From positions 2,790,001 through 2,854,000 of the forward strand of contig NZ_LOAJ01000001.1 of NCBI RefSeq assembly GCF_001542905.1: a stretch of 64,000 bases of DNA. The letters run 5' to 3'. The notes beneath the pieces were generated by a model. It was not told where the DNA came from and did not search any database. It was given only the letters and a program-made list of their open reading frames with translations. Position 1 is the first letter of the stretch. Every line of letters starts with the position of its first letter. Positions 23,417 to 33,412 of this stretch are shown piece after piece. The DNA comes from Halorubrum aethiopicum (GTDB lineage: Archaea > Halobacteriota > Halobacteria > Halobacteriales > Haloferacaceae). The translations under genes were made by a program, and so were the position numbers.

Positions 23417-24844
23417 ATGCCGATCCCTCGCGACCCGGTCGACGCCCTCGGACGGCTCCTCGATCGCTGGGGGATCATCGACGCCGAGCGGTTCCGCCCC
23501 ACGCTCGATCTCGCCTGGCCGCGCGTGGTGACCGGGTTCGCGATCATGTCCAAACAGACCGCGGACCTGGCGATGGTCGGGATCGCCATCGGCACCGCCG
23601 GGACGGCCGGGCTGGCGTTCGCGCTCGGCTACTGGAGCATCGTCGTCCTGCTGGGGCTCGGCCTCGCCGGCGGGACGGTGAGCCTCGTCTCGCAGAACTA
23701 CGGGGGCGGTCGGACGGAGCGCGCCTCGCGCGTGGTCACGCAGAGCGCGCTGCTCGCGGCGGCGATGTCGCTGCCGGTCATGGCGCTCTTCGTGGGGTTC
23801 GCGCCCGAGCTGATCGGCGTCCTCGGGGCCGGGCCCGACCCGCTGCGGTACGGGACGGTGTACCTGCTGTACGTCACGCCCGCCGTGCTCTTCGAGACGC
23901 TGAACCTCATCGCCAGCCGGACGTACACCGGCGTCGGCGACACGTTCACCGAGATGGTCGCCCGGACGGGGGGCGCGGTGCTCAACGTCGTGCTCAGCGC
24001 CCTGTTCATCTTCGGGCTCGACATGGGCGTCGCCGGCGTCGCGCTGGGGACGACGCTCTCGACCGGCGCGGTGACGGTCGTGCTCGGCTGGGGGATGCTC
24101 GGCCGCTCGTACGGGAGCCTGGGGATGGAACCCAGTCCCGTCCCGATCGCCGTCACCGGCTCGGTCGTGGACGCGGCGATCGTCCGACAGCTGCTCGAGG
24201 TCTCCGCCCCGGAGATCGGCCGGCGGCTCGCACAGGGGCTCGTGGTCTTCCCGCTCCTGTGGGTCGCCTCCTCGTTCGGGCCGGTGGTCGTCACGGCCCT
24301 CGAGGTCGCCCGGCGGGTCCGCGCGATGATAAACAGCGTCAACTGGGGGATGTCGCTGGCGTCGAGCTCGCTCGTCGGCCAGCGGCTCGGGGCCGACGAG
24401 GAGGAGGAGGCCGGGGCCTACGGGGCGGAGATCATCCGGCTCGCGATGGTGATCTACGTGGCCCTCGCTGCGGTCGTGATCCTGCTCGCGTCGCCGCTCG
24501 CGGAGCTGTTCGTCTCCGGGCCCGAGGAGGTCGCCGCGACCGCGGCGTTCATCGGTGTCGCCGCCGTGAGCGCCGTCGGACTCGGCCTCGACGGAACGGC
24601 CTCGGGCGCGCTCGTGGGCGCGGGCGACACCCGCTGGCCCTTCGTCGCCTCGCTGCTCGGCCGGTACGCCTTCGCGCTCCCCGCGGCGCTCCTCGGGCTC
24701 GTCACGCCGCTCGGCGTCGTCGGGCTCTACCTGGCGCTGATCCTGGAGCCGTTCGTTCCGGGGCTGATCAACTACGGGCTGTTCCGGTCCGGCCGCTGGA
24801 AGGTCGTCAGCCGGCGCTACCGGTCGGGCGCGGGAAGCGACTGA
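23417..24844 (+). CDS. MATE-family efflux transporter
   Basis: A 475-residue, 12-helix exporter of the multidrug and toxin extrusion family, which expels cationic compounds in exchange for Na+ or H+. Typical segments are RFRPTLDLAWPRVVTGFAIM, SLVSQNYGGGRTERASRVV, LFETLNLIASRTYTGVGDTF and FPLLWVASSFGPVVVTALEV. I start at MPIPRDP, which leaves about 30 residues before helix one. An ATG at 23315 would add 34 residues with weaker third-position GC bias. A second, more distant MATE gene lies at 31.8-33.3 kb on the other strand. Confidence 0.85.
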   Translation: MPIPRDPVDALGRLLDRWGIIDAERFRPTLDLAWPRVVTGFAIMSKQTADLAMVGIAIGTAGTAGLAFALGYWSIVVLLGLGLAGGTVSLVSQNYGGGRTERASRVVTQSALLAAAMSLPVMALFVGFAPELIGVLGAGPDPLRYGTVYLLYVTPAVLFETLNLIASRTYTGVGDTFTEMVARTGGAVLNVVLSALFIFGLDMGVAGVALGTTLSTGAVTVVLGWGMLGRSYGSLGMEPSPVPIAVTGSVVDAAIVRQLLEVSAPEIGRRLAQGLVVFPLLWVASSFGPVVVTALEVARRVRAMINSVNWGMSLASSSLVGQRLGADEEEEAGAYGAEIIRLAMVIYVALAAVVILLASPLAELFVSGPEEVAATAAFIGVAAVSAVGLGLDGTASGALVGAGDTRWPFVASLLGRYAFALPAALLGLVTPLGVVGLYLALILEPFVPGLINYGLFRSGRWKVVSRRYRSGAGSD

Positions 24845-24906
24845 GGGGGTCGTCCCGTTGTGCGGTCGCCACACTCTCCGAACGCCTCCTCCGAGGAGAA
24901 CGCTCC

Positions 24907-25725
24907 CTACGACGAGAACGACGCCGCGACGGTCGAGACGTCGGCGAACGCCGTGTCGTCGAGATCGGTCACGTCCTCGACGAACGACTCGAGTTCGGCG
25001 ACGAACGGGGCGCGGCCGGCACACTGCGGGTGTAAAAGCAGCGTCAGGACGCCCTCCTCGACGTGGTCGCGCATCCAGTCCAGCTCCGTCCGCCACCGGT
25101 GGAACACGTCCGGCTCGTGGCCGTAGGAGACGAACTGCGGGTCGGAGGCCACGGGGAACAGTTGAAGCCAGTCGTCGCGGTGCCACGGGACCGGGACCGT
25201 GACGATGTCGGTCCGCTCGCCGCGACGGTACGGCCGATCGGGCTCGACGGTTCCCGGTTCGCGGAGGTAGTACGGCCGGAGGTCGCGCTCGGTACCGCTC
25301 GAGTCCCACTCGAAGCCGAACTCCCGGAGCAGGTCGACGGTGTGTTCCGAGAAGCCGCCGGCGGGGTTCCGGAAGCCGGTCGGCGTCTCGCCGGTCAACT
25401 CCTCTATCGCCTCGATGCCGCGGACGAAGTCGCGTCGCTCGGCCTCCCGGGAGCCGAAGGAGGGGAGCGGATCGTGGCTCCAGCCGTGATGTTGGATCTC
25501 GTGGCCGCGGTCGTAGATCGCGCCGCAGGCCTCTGGAAAGCTCTCTATCGTGTGTCCCGGAACGAACCACGTCGAGGGGACGCCGGTCCGGTCGTGGAGG
25601 TCGAGCAGCCGCGGGACGCAGGTCTCGGCGCCGTACACGCCCCACGAGCGGTACTCCGGCATCCCGGCGCTCGTCCAGCCGGAAACGGCGTCGAAGTCGT
25701 ACGTGAGACAGACGCTGTGTGACAT
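24907..25725 (-). CDS. Polysaccharide deacetylase family protein
   Basis: A 272-residue NodB-homology protein. The first metal and catalytic motif is LTYDFDAVSG, the His pair is in GHEIQHHGWSHDPL, and TPTGFRNPAGGFSEHTVDLL is the substrate-groove motif. LTLLLHPQCAGRAPFV near the end carries the last His. It lacks a signal peptide, so it should act in the cytoplasm, perhaps on an N-acyl or amide substrate as in the PuuE-like branch rather than on cell-wall polymers. A TATA-like GGCATAAATC (25748-25757) precedes the start by about 25 bases. Confidence 0.85.
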   Translation of the reverse strand: MSHSVCLTYDFDAVSGWTSAGMPEYRSWGVYGAETCVPRLLDLHDRTGVPSTWFVPGHTIESFPEACGAIYDRGHEIQHHGWSHDPLPSFGSREAERRDFVRGIEAIEELTGETPTGFRNPAGGFSEHTVDLLREFGFEWDSSGTERDLRPYYLREPGTVEPDRPYRRGERTDIVTVPVPWHRDDWLQLFPVASDPQFVSYGHEPDVFHRWRTELDWMRDHVEEGVLTLLLHPQCAGRAPFVAELESFVEDVTDLDDTAFADVSTVAASFSS

Positions 25726-25905
25726 ACCGCGTACTCTTCGGCGGGAGGCATAAATCTTCGAGGCGGTTGAAATCTTCCCGAAACGATAGGTCTTGCGTAC
25801 GAGACGTAGAGGACGTAGTCAGCACCGGGAACTGCGTTGTTTTCTCAAAGCGTGTACTGAATTAGCTGATATAGTTGGCTTACATATCAATCGCGGTTGC
25901 TCTCA

Positions 25906-26448
25906 TTAGTTGGTGGTGCGGAAAGACCGAAGCCGTCTGAACACCCGAATTCCAAGATGGGCCGCAATTATCGGTAGAGCAGTCAGGACAAGAAGTCCAA
26001 AGGTGAATTGCCACGCTTCTCCGAGTGAAAATCCGTTAGGAGAAATCCCGTCCATCACACCGAATCCGAAGGCAAGTCCTGATAGTAGTGCAAGCAAAAC
26101 AGAATATCTCAGATTGAACACAAGCCGTTGGGTGCTTGTATATTTCTGGTAAACCTGTTCAGGATCGTCGTACATATTGATAGCCGCAATACGGCCCGCA
26201 GATTCGTAGGTCAGATAGCCCGCAACTATCGACATAAGTAGTAGAACGACAGAAGCTACCAGATACCAGCTTGACCCGATTGCCTGTTGAAGCGTTGGAT
26301 TGAGACTGCTTAGGTATCCACCAACTGTCAGATAAATGCCGATGAGAATTAGGTCAAGTCGTAGCAATCGAAATGCGTTGTCTGCGACGAACTCGGCACT
26401 TTCCCGTGTCACGTCAAAGTCCGAATCTGCCTCTTTTTTGGGGGTCAT
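25906..26448 (-). CDS. Low-GC four-helix membrane protein
   Basis: A 180-residue protein with four hydrophobic segments: RLDLILIGIYLTVGGYL, SSWYLVASVVLLLMSIVAGY, YSVLLALLSGLAFGFGVM and FTFGLLVLTALPIIAAHLGI. Charged N- and C-termini both probably face the cytoplasm. A cytoplasmic loop between helices two and three carries MYDDPEQVYQKYTSTQRLV. GC is roughly one half in this gene and its 180-base upstream gap, clearly below neighbouring genes, and it uses AT-ending codons. That marks it as recently acquired, possibly as a membrane effector or immunity-type protein; I do not recognise the family. Confidence 0.7.
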   Translation of the reverse strand: MTPKKEADSDFDVTRESAEFVADNAFRLLRLDLILIGIYLTVGGYLSSLNPTLQQAIGSSWYLVASVVLLLMSIVAGYLTYESAGRIAAINMYDDPEQVYQKYTSTQRLVFNLRYSVLLALLSGLAFGFGVMDGISPNGFSLGEAWQFTFGLLVLTALPIIAAHLGIRVFRRLRSFRTTN

Positions 26449-26749
26449 ACCCTATTATGTGAGCCGCCCCTGACAAGTACCTACTGCCTGTCCGGGCGTC
26501 CCCTGCGATCGAAGAGAGCGGCGGCTCACGGCCAGATTACATCATTAGTTTACTGTACTGACCGATCTGGAACAGCTGAAGTCCTACGTTCTGTGCGAGA
26601 TCTGCGTCCTGTACTCAGCAGGGTGTTGAAACGCATCAGCAAGTACGGATTTCGACGCAACCACCTTCGATGTCCGCTCGACGGGCCGACGGAATCGTGC
26701 CTCCAGGCGTCCTCACGGAGCTCTTCGGGGAGGACCCCGACCGCTCAGT
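26449..26749. other. Intergenic region of mixed composition, no gene seen
   Basis: This 301-base stretch changes from AT-rich near 26450-26600 to the usual high GC after 26680. It contains CTGTACTGACCG at 26553-26564, the same 12 bases as the right end of repeat copy A, but none of the rest of that element. A 65-codon ORF across it has no family features. It may hold the border of the segment that brought in the low-GC gene. Confidence 0.4.
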
Positions 26750-29002
26750 TCACTCCTGTGCGTCGACGACCGCGACGCCGGCGAGGTTGACGATGTCTTT
26801 CACCTCGTCGCCGCGCTGGAGGACGTGGACCGGCTCGTCCATGCCGACCAGCATGGGGCCGATGGCCTCCGCGCCGCCGAGCCGCTGGAGCAGCTTGTAC
26901 CCGATATTGCCGGCCTCGAGGTTCGGGAACACGAGCACGTTCGCGGCCTCGTCGAGCTCGGAGAACTCGTAGGTCCCGTTGAGGATCTCGTCGACGACGG
27001 CGGTGTCCGCCTGCATCTCCCCGTCGACCGGGAAGTCGACCTCGGGGTCCTCGTGGAGGAGCTCGACCGCCTCCCGCGGCTTCCGGGTACCCTCGTTGTC
27101 GACGCTCCCGAAGTTCGAGTACGAGAGGACCGCCGCGCGCGGTTCGACGTTGAACCGCCGGGCGAGGTCGGCGGTGTGGCGGGTGATCTCCGCGAGCGTC
27201 TCCCGGTCGGGGTCCTGGTTGACGGTCGTGTCCGCACAGAACACCACGCGGTTCTTGAACGTCAGCATGTAGACGCCGGCGACGGTGTCGGTGTCGGCCG
27301 CGGAGCCGATCACCTGAAGCGGCGGCCGGAGCGCCGACGGGTAGTGGTGGGTGAGCCCGGTCAACATCGCGTCGGCGTCGCCCGCCTTCACCATGACGCT
27401 CCCGAGGTAGTTCGTGTCCCGTCGGACGAGCTCGTTCGCCTCGCGCCGGGTGATCCCCTTCCGCTTCCGGAGCTCGTGGAGCCGGTCGCCGTACGCCGTG
27501 ACGTCCCGCTCGTCGGGGTCCACGATCTCCGGCCGGAACGAGAGCCCGAGCTCGTCCGCCGTCCGGGCGATCTCGTCGGCGTCGCCGAGCAACACCGGCT
27601 CGGCGATCCCCTGTTCGGAGAGCTGGTAGGCTGCCCGGATCATCTTCTCGTCCGTCCCCTCGGCGAGCGCGATCCGCTTCGGGTCGCTTTTCGCCTTGTT
27701 CAACACGACCCGCATCATCTCGCGGGACTTGCCGAGCCGCGCCTCGAGGCGCTCGCGGTACCGCTCGAGGTCGATATCGGTCCGCGCGGAGCCGGAGACC
27801 ATGGCCGCCTGCGCGACCGCGGGCGCGACCTCGAAGAGCACGCGGGGGTCGAGCGGCTTCGGGATGACGTAGTCGGGGCCGAACTGGAGCGGGTCGTCGC
27901 CGTACGCCTTCACGACGGCGTCGGGGACGTCCTTCCGAGCAAGCTCCGCGAGCGCCTCAGCGGCGGCGCGTTTCATCTCCTCGTTGATCTCGGTCGCGCG
28001 CACGTCGAGCGCGCCGCGGAAGAGGAACGGGAACCCGAGGACGTTGTTCACCATGTTCGGGTAGTCGGACCGGCCCGTCGCCATGATCACGGTGTCGTCG
28101 CGGGCGGCCTTGGCGTCCTCGTAGGTGATCTCCGGGTCCGGGTTCGCCATCGCGAAGAGGATCGGATCGGACGCCATCGACCGGACCATCTCCTGGGAGA
28201 CGATCCCGCCGACCGAGAGGCCGACGAACACGTCCGCGCCCGCCATCGCGTCCGCGAGGTCGCCGCCCTCGACGTCGCTCGCGAACTCCCGTTTGTACTC
28301 GTTGACCTCGCCGGCGTCCGCCCGCGCCTCCGTGATGATCCCGGAGGAGTCACACATCGTGATGTTCTCGCGTTTCGCGCCGAGCGAGACGTAAAACCGC
28401 GCGGTCGCGATGGCGGACGCGCCCGCCCCCGAGAAGACGATCTCGAGGTCGGAGAGGTCCTTGTCGACGATGTCCGCCGCGTTCATCAGCGCCGCGCCGG
28501 AGATGATCGCGGTCCCGTGCTGGTCGTCGTGGAAGACGGGGACGTCCATCTCCTCGCGGAGGCGTTCCTCGATCTCGAAGCACTCGGGCGCCTTGATGTC
28601 CTCGAGGTTGATCCCGCCGAAGGTGGGCTCCATCGCGGAGACCGCGGTACAGAACGGGTCGACCTCCTCGATGTCCAGCTCGATGTCGAAGACGTCGATG
28701 TCGGCGAACCGCTTGAACAGGACGCCTTTCCCCTCCATGACCGGCTTCGACGCGGCCGCGCCGATGTCGCCGAGTCCGAGGACGGCGGAGCCGTTCGAGA
28801 CGACGGCCACCATGTTCCCCTTCGCCGTGTACTCGAAGACGGACTCCGGGTCGGCGGCGATGTCGCGACACGGCGCGGCGACTCCCGGAGAGTACGCCAG
28901 CGAGAGGTCCCGCTGGGTGTTCGTGGGCTTCGTCGTCGATATCTCGATCTTCCCCGGCGGCTCCGACCGGTGATACTCGCGTGCGTCGTCGTCCAATCCC
29001 AT
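26750..29002 (-). CDS. NADP-dependent malic enzyme with phosphate-acetyltransferase-like C-domain (MaeB type)
   Basis: A 750-residue protein. Residues 1 to about 420 are malic enzyme: [55 protein letters not shown], the metal-site HDDQHGTAI and the nucleotide loop [20 protein letters not shown]. Residues about 430-750 resemble phosphotransacetylase ([19 protein letters not shown]; then [20 protein letters not shown]), a regulatory or structural add-on in MaeB-type enzymes that normally lacks acetyltransferase activity. It converts malate to pyruvate and CO2, feeding gluconeogenesis and NADPH supply. The start [15 protein letters not shown] was chosen over 29 upstream codons that lack the family pattern. 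Confidence 0.93.
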   Translation of the reverse strand: MGLDDDAREYHRSEPPGKIEISTTKPTNTQRDLSLAYSPGVAAPCRDIAADPESVFEYTAKGNMVAVVSNGSAVLGLGDIGAAASKPVMEGKGVLFKRFADIDVFDIELDIEEVDPFCTAVSAMEPTFGGINLEDIKAPECFEIEERLREEMDVPVFHDDQHGTAIISGAALMNAADIVDKDLSDLEIVFSGAGASAIATARFYVSLGAKRENITMCDSSGIITEARADAGEVNEYKREFASDVEGGDLADAMAGADVFVGLSVGGIVSQEMVRSMASDPILFAMANPDPEITYEDAKAARDDTVIMATGRSDYPNMVNNVLGFPFLFRGALDVRATEINEEMKRAAAEALAELARKDVPDAVVKAYGDDPLQFGPDYVIPKPLDPRVLFEVAPAVAQAAMVSGSARTDIDLERYRERLEARLGKSREMMRVVLNKAKSDPKRIALAEGTDEKMIRAAYQLSEQGIAEPVLLGDADEIARTADELGLSFRPEIVDPDERDVTAYGDRLHELRKRKGITRREANELVRRDTNYLGSVMVKAGDADAMLTGLTHHYPSALRPPLQVIGSAADTDTVAGVYMLTFKNRVVFCADTTVNQDPDRETLAEITRHTADLARRFNVEPRAAVLSYSNFGSVDNEGTRKPREAVELLHEDPEVDFPVDGEMQADTAVVDEILNGTYEFSELDEAANVLVFPNLEAGNIGYKLLQRLGGAEAIGPMLVGMDEPVHVLQRGDEVKDIVNLAGVAVVDAQE

Positions 29003-29164
29003 GGGTACCCCCTTTCGGGAACGGAGTAAAAAGCTATCCGTACCCGTCGAGAGTTGCTTTCGACACGCGTCTAACATCGGTGACATCATCGGTCGACCGG
29101 GTCCTCCGGACCGCGTTCGAACCGATCCCGACCGGACGCGTCGATCCGCTCGCGATCGGCGCGA

Positions 29165-30475
29165 TCACCGGTCCGTTCCGAAGAGGTCGTCGGACCGGTC
29201 CTCGGGGTCTCGCCCCTCGTCGGGGGACTCCCACAGGTCCGACTCCCCCGAACCCGCGGACCCGTCGTCATCGCCCGTTCCGTCCGGTCCCTCGTCACCT
29301 CCCGGTCCGCCGCCACTTCCCGATTCGCTGTCACCGCCCGACTCACCGCCACCGCCCGACTCACCGCCACCGCCCGACTCGTCGTCGCCGCTCGACCCGC
29401 CCGACGCGTTCGGGTCGATCTCCCGATCCAGCATCGCGAGGTCCGGGTCGATGCCGCCGAGCGTCGAGACCTCGTAGGCGATCAGGTAGGTCCGGGTGAG
29501 GAGCCGGACGGGGAGAAGCAGGATCAGGAGCGCGAGCAGCGCGACGACGACGACGACCGCGAGCACCGCGAGTCCGGCGGTCGTCCCGGTCACCGCCGGC
29601 AACCCGCCCAGGAGTCCGCCGGCGATCAGCACGACGACGCCGGCGAACACCGCGACGAGCCCGCCGACGAAGAGGAAGACGAAGCTCTCGGCCACGGAGA
29701 TGCCGACGCCCAGGAAGAAGTGGACGACGAGATACAGGAGGAACTCGACCCACGACTCGCGGAGCGTCGGGAGGAACCGCCCCCACCCCGCGAGGACGCC
29801 CTCGTCGCGGAGGACCATCACCGGAACGACGAACTCGTAGGTGAACCGGAGCACGAAGAGCACGACGACGGCGAGCAGGACCGTGAGCGCCACGAGCGCG
29901 CCGATCCCCCACGTCGAGAGCCCGGCGACGGCCGACCCCAGCGCGTCCGCGGGCCCCCAGCCGACGTCCACCTCGGTCAACACGGCGACGACGACGGGGA
30001 TCGCCAGCAGCAGGCTGATCAGCGTCGAGAAGACGAACAGCCCGAGCGCCTGTCGCAGACGCTCGACGAACGGTCTCCAGAGCCGAACCTCGTTCGTGCG
30101 GAGCGCGTCGTAGAAGACCAGGCGCAGCGATATCGACGCGACCGAGACCGCGACCGCGACGACGACGATGACCGCCGCGATCGCGACGAGGAGGTTCGCG
30201 TCGACCGCTTCGAGCCCGACGTCCCCCTGGAGCCCGTTCGGTCCGAAGAGCGGTTCGCCGCTCGGGCCCTCCGTCGGCTCCCCTACCGGCCCTCCCGGAC
30301 CGGTCGCGAACTCGGGGTTCGGGAAGAAGGGGACCGAGACGTTCGTGCGTACGCCACCTCCCATCAGGAGGACGAGGAGGGCGAGCTTCGCCCAGCGAAC
30401 GAGGCTGAACGGGAACAGGAACCTACGGGTGGCCTCGACCGCGTCGTCCACGGCGTCGACGGCGCTCCAACTCAT
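29165..30475 (-). CDS. Haloarchaeal multi-pass membrane protein with acidic Gly/Ser tail
   Basis: A 436-residue protein. The start MSWSAVDAVDDAVEATRRFL is preferred because the TATA-like ATATATAT at about 30499-30506 then fits a leaderless mRNA. About seven hydrophobic segments are seen, with FSLVRWAKLALLVLLMGGG first and GLAVLAVVVVVALLALLILL near the end. A central segment has RFTYEFVVPVMVLRDEGVLAGWGRF, which resembles the DUF7544-type haloarchaeal family. The last 75 residues form a Gly/Ser/Glu/Asp-rich tail with GGGESGGGGE repeats, then DLWESPDEGRDPEDRSDDLF. The tail is probably cytoplasmic and unstructured. Function unknown. Confidence 0.65.
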   Translation of the reverse strand: MSWSAVDAVDDAVEATRRFLFPFSLVRWAKLALLVLLMGGGVRTNVSVPFFPNPEFATGPGGPVGEPTEGPSGEPLFGPNGLQGDVGLEAVDANLLVAIAAVIVVVAVAVSVASISLRLVFYDALRTNEVRLWRPFVERLRQALGLFVFSTLISLLLAIPVVVAVLTEVDVGWGPADALGSAVAGLSTWGIGALVALTVLLAVVVLFVLRFTYEFVVPVMVLRDEGVLAGWGRFLPTLRESWVEFLLYLVVHFFLGVGISVAESFVFLFVGGLVAVFAGVVVLIAGGLLGGLPAVTGTTAGLAVLAVVVVVALLALLILLLPVRLLTRTYLIAYEVSTLGGIDPDLAMLDREIDPNASGGSSGDDESGGGGESGGGGESGGDSESGSGGGPGGDEGPDGTGDDDGSAGSGESDLWESPDEGRDPEDRSDDLFGTDR

Positions 30476-30636
30476 GTCCGGCCGTTTCACGGGCCTCCCA
30501 TATATATCATCTTCACGCGGGTCCGTGGTCCGCGCGGGGTTTCGTCCCCACGCCGCCACCCGATCTCCGTGCTTCCGGTCCGGCTCGGCGCCGCCGAGCC
30601 GCAGTACTTTACCCCGGAGCCGACCAACGCCCGGCC

Positions 30637-31428
30637 ATGAAGGTCCGCGGCGAACGCGAGTGTCGCGACTGCGGGTGCCGCTGGTCGTACTACGAGACCG
30701 GGAGCGTCGAGTGTCCCGACTGCGGGAGCCTCAAGAGCGTCGGGACCGCGGACCGCGCGGTCCACACCGACACGCCCGTCTCCCTCGATTTGAGCGCCCA
30801 CCGCGCCCGGTTCGGCGAGGCGCGCGGGACGCTCCCGGCGGAGGGCGTCGACGAGCTGAAACGCGACCTCCGCGAGTACGTCCGCAAGCGGGGGTTCATC
30901 CGCGGCGGCGAGCTCCGGCGACTGGACGCCACGTACCTCGCGGCGCGCGAACTGCTCGAGGCGGTCGACGTCCACGACCGCCTGCGCGACCCGACGGACG
31001 CGGACCGGGAGTACCTCCTCGCGCTGCTCGCCGGCGCGGCGGAGGGCGATCGACCGACGACGACCGCCGTTCCCGAGACCGTTCGCGAGGCTCGGGGAAT
31101 GGCCGCCGCCCGCGCCGTCGACGAGTACCGCGAGGACCTGTCGACGTTCCTCGACGCGCTGGCGCGGGACGGGTCGGACGGCGACGAGCCGTCGGTGACG
31201 GTCGCCGACGCCGACGGTGACCCGGCGGGGCGCGTCCCGCCGGCACGCGAGGTCCTCGAACGCCTCCGCGACCGGACGAAACGCGTCGAGGCGCTCGGCG
31301 GCGACGTCGCGCCGGAGACCGCCGACGCCCTCGTCGAGGCGGCGAACGCCCTCGGCGACTACGTTCGGACCGGAGACGACGCGTCCCTCGACCGCGCCCG
31401 CGACCGCCTCGACGCGGCCGAGGCGTAG
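30637..31428 (+). CDS. Zinc-ribbon protein with helical C-domain, haloarchaeal
   Basis: A 263-residue protein. The N-terminus has a zinc ribbon ECRDCGCRWSYYETGSVECP, followed by DCGS, with four cysteines in C-x2-C pairs about 16 residues apart. It is followed by a charged helical domain containing ELKRDLREYVRKRGFIRGGE and RLDATYLAARELLEAVDVHD, and then AREVLERLRDRTKRVEALGG. There are no membrane segments. The ribbon suggests nucleic-acid or ribosome binding; conserved haloarchaeal proteins of this layout are annotated only as DUFs. It is divergent from the membrane-protein gene at 30475, sharing a 161-base promoter region. Confidence 0.7.
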   Translation: MKVRGERECRDCGCRWSYYETGSVECPDCGSLKSVGTADRAVHTDTPVSLDLSAHRARFGEARGTLPAEGVDELKRDLREYVRKRGFIRGGELRRLDATYLAARELLEAVDVHDRLRDPTDADREYLLALLAGAAEGDRPTTTAVPETVREARGMAAARAVDEYREDLSTFLDALARDGSDGDEPSVTVADADGDPAGRVPPAREVLERLRDRTKRVEALGGDVAPETADALVEAANALGDYVRTGDDASLDRARDRLDAAEA

Positions 31429-31523
31429 CGCGCCCGTCCTCCCGGCGCGCGGTCCCGTCGACCTCCTCTCACGCCTGATACTCTCGGGCGTACGTTCAAA
31501 TGCCCGGACTCGAACCGCCGACC

Positions 31524-31751
31524 ATGCCCGGATTCGACGTCCACGAGCACCGACACGCGCTGAAACAGCTCCGGGACACCGGCGACACGAGCCTCTGGGA
31601 GAGCCGGAAGGACGTGGCGTGTCCGGCCTGCGAGGAGCCGTTCGACCGGCTCTTCACGACCGGTCGAACCGCGACCCGATTCCCCGAGAACGACGGGGCC
31701 CGCTTCTGTCTCGTGCGCGACGACGACGCGATCCACGTGTTCCGGCACTGA
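31524..31751 (+). CDS. Small Cys-pair haloarchaeal protein ('flagella cluster protein'-like)
   Basis: A 75-residue protein starting MPGFDVHEHRHALKQLRDTG. A single C-x2-C knuckle is seen in VACPACEEPFDRLF, and the C-terminal TRFPENDGARFCLVRDDDAI supplies one more Cys, so it may hold a zinc ion or form a redox site. Similar proteins are annotated in haloarchaea as flagella cluster proteins because a homologue lies near archaellum genes, but no motility genes are present here. I use the second ATG; the ORF could begin 24 bases earlier. It converges on the MATE gene with 28 bases between stops. Confidence 0.65.
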   Translation: MPGFDVHEHRHALKQLRDTGDTSLWESRKDVACPACEEPFDRLFTTGRTATRFPENDGARFCLVRDDDAIHVFRH

Positions 31752-31779
31752 GTTCCGTCTCCGCCGGCGCTGAGCCCGA

Positions 31780-33345
31780 TCAGTCCTCCCCGACCGAATC
31801 GACGCCGGGTGCGGGCTCCTCGATGTACCGGTTCGCCCACGTCCCGCGGGAGAACCACGCCACGCCGACGACCGCGCCGAGGACGTTCCCGAGCGCCATC
31901 CCGACCCAGACGCCGGTCGCGCCCCACCCCGCGACGAACACGAGGTAGCCCACGCTGGCGACGCGGCCGACCCAGAGCGTGAGCACGGAGATCACCATCG
32001 CGGTCTTCGTGTTCCCCGCCCCGCGGAACGCCCCGAGGATCACCTGCGAGACGCCGATGAAGGCGAACTCCACGGACCGGATCCGGACGTACTCGGCGGC
32101 GTAGGAGACGGTCGCCGGCGCGTCGGGAACGTCGCCGAGGAAGACGGAGACGATCGGCTCGGTGAACGTCGCCGCGACCACGGCGACGAGGAACATCACG
32201 CCGGCCCCGGTCGTCGCCGCGACCCGCACGGCGCGGCCCGCGCGGTCGGCGCGGTCCGCCCCGAGGTTCTGTCCGACCATCGTGTCGATGGCGCGGCCGA
32301 GCCCCATCGCCGGGAGGAACACGAGCGAGATGAGCCGGTTGCCGAGCCCGTAGGCGGCGACCACGGGCGGCGAGAACGTCACGACCATCGCGGTGAGCGT
32401 GATCATCGCCAGCGCGCTCGTCGTCTGCTCGACGCTGGAGGGCAACCCCAATCGAGAGATGTCCCCGATGAACGCGAGGTCCGGCCGCAGGTCCGCGAGG
32501 CCCACGTCGGGGCCGAGGTCGGTCGCGAACAGCGCCCAGATCCCGATCCCGGTGGCGACCCCCCGAGAGAGGATCGTCGCCAGCGCGGCACCCTCGACGC
32601 CGTACCCGGCGAAGCCCGTCGCCGCGAGAAGCGACGCCTCGAGCGCGATCGGGTCGAGGGCGACCGATTCGAGCGCCCCGGCCCCCGGCAGCGACGCGAG
32701 CCAGCCGAAGAGCGGGTTGTCCGCGAACCCGAAGATCAGGAACGGGTCGAGGAGGACGTTCAGGAGCACGGAGACGAACATCACCGCCATCGGGGTCCGG
32801 GTGTCGCCGTACCCCCGCATCAGCGCCGAGAAGACGAAGAAGCCGAACATCAGCGGGATCCCGAGGAAGATCACCTCCATGTAGTCGGCCGCGAGCGGGA
32901 TCACGGTCGCCGCGGTCTCGGCGTCGCTCGGCAGCAGCGCCAGCGCCGGGCGGGTGTAGAAGTAGCCGCCGATCCCGATGAACACGGAGAGCACCGCCAC
33001 CGTGACGATGGTCTGGCCGGCGACGAGCCCCGCCGACTCGTCGCCCTTCGCGCCCGTGTACTGCGCGACGAGGATCGCGCCGGCGGTGGTGAACCCGCCC
33101 GCGACCGCGATGAGCAGGAAGATGAGCGGGAACGCGAGGCTGATCGCGCCGACGGCCTCGGCCGAGAGCCGGCCGAGGTACAGCGTGTCGACGACGTTGT
33201 ACGTCACCTGAAGCAGCTGGATGACGACGATGGGCCACGCGAGCCGGAACAGCGGCCGGAGGAGGCCGCCCTCGGTGATCGAGTCCTCGGCGGACCCGTC
33301 GTCGTCAGGGACGTCTCCGGACGGGGTGGAGGGCTCGTCGGTCAC
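31780..33345 (-). CDS. MATE-family efflux transporter (NorM-like)
   Basis: A 521-residue exporter with 12 predicted helices after an acidic 25-residue N-tail (MTDEPSTPSGDVPDDDGSAE). Family segments are FRLAWPIVVIQLLQVTYNVV, GGFTTAGAILVAQYTGAKGD, LMRGYGDTRTPMAVMFVSVL and RLGLPSSVEQTTSALAMITL. It should exchange a cation gradient for organic cations. It differs clearly from the other MATE protein at 23.4 kb, which has SLVSQNYGGG in place of ILVAQYTGAK, so it is not a recent duplicate. The neighbouring minus-strand gene upstream encodes a mechanosensitive channel. Confidence 0.9.
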   Translation of the reverse strand: MTDEPSTPSGDVPDDDGSAEDSITEGGLLRPLFRLAWPIVVIQLLQVTYNVVDTLYLGRLSAEAVGAISLAFPLIFLLIAVAGGFTTAGAILVAQYTGAKGDESAGLVAGQTIVTVAVLSVFIGIGGYFYTRPALALLPSDAETAATVIPLAADYMEVIFLGIPLMFGFFVFSALMRGYGDTRTPMAVMFVSVLLNVLLDPFLIFGFADNPLFGWLASLPGAGALESVALDPIALEASLLAATGFAGYGVEGAALATILSRGVATGIGIWALFATDLGPDVGLADLRPDLAFIGDISRLGLPSSVEQTTSALAMITLTAMVVTFSPPVVAAYGLGNRLISLVFLPAMGLGRAIDTMVGQNLGADRADRAGRAVRVAATTGAGVMFLVAVVAATFTEPIVSVFLGDVPDAPATVSYAAEYVRIRSVEFAFIGVSQVILGAFRGAGNTKTAMVISVLTLWVGRVASVGYLVFVAGWGATGVWVGMALGNVLGAVVGVAWFSRGTWANRYIEEPAPGVDSVGED

Positions 33346-33412
33346 TGTGTGATAACCGCTCAGTCGACGTATCAGGCTTCCGATCGCGGAACTCGGGGCC
33401 CGACGGGGCGTC

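Noticed and set aside
23306-25825. Long minus-strand ORF across the MATE and deacetylase genes
   Set aside because: Arg/Pro/Asp-rich shadow sequence typical of high-GC antisense frames; both real genes have intact motifs.
26593-26790. A 65-codon ORF before the malic enzyme stop
   Set aside because: Basic, no recognisable domain, and overlaps the end of the malic enzyme gene antisense.
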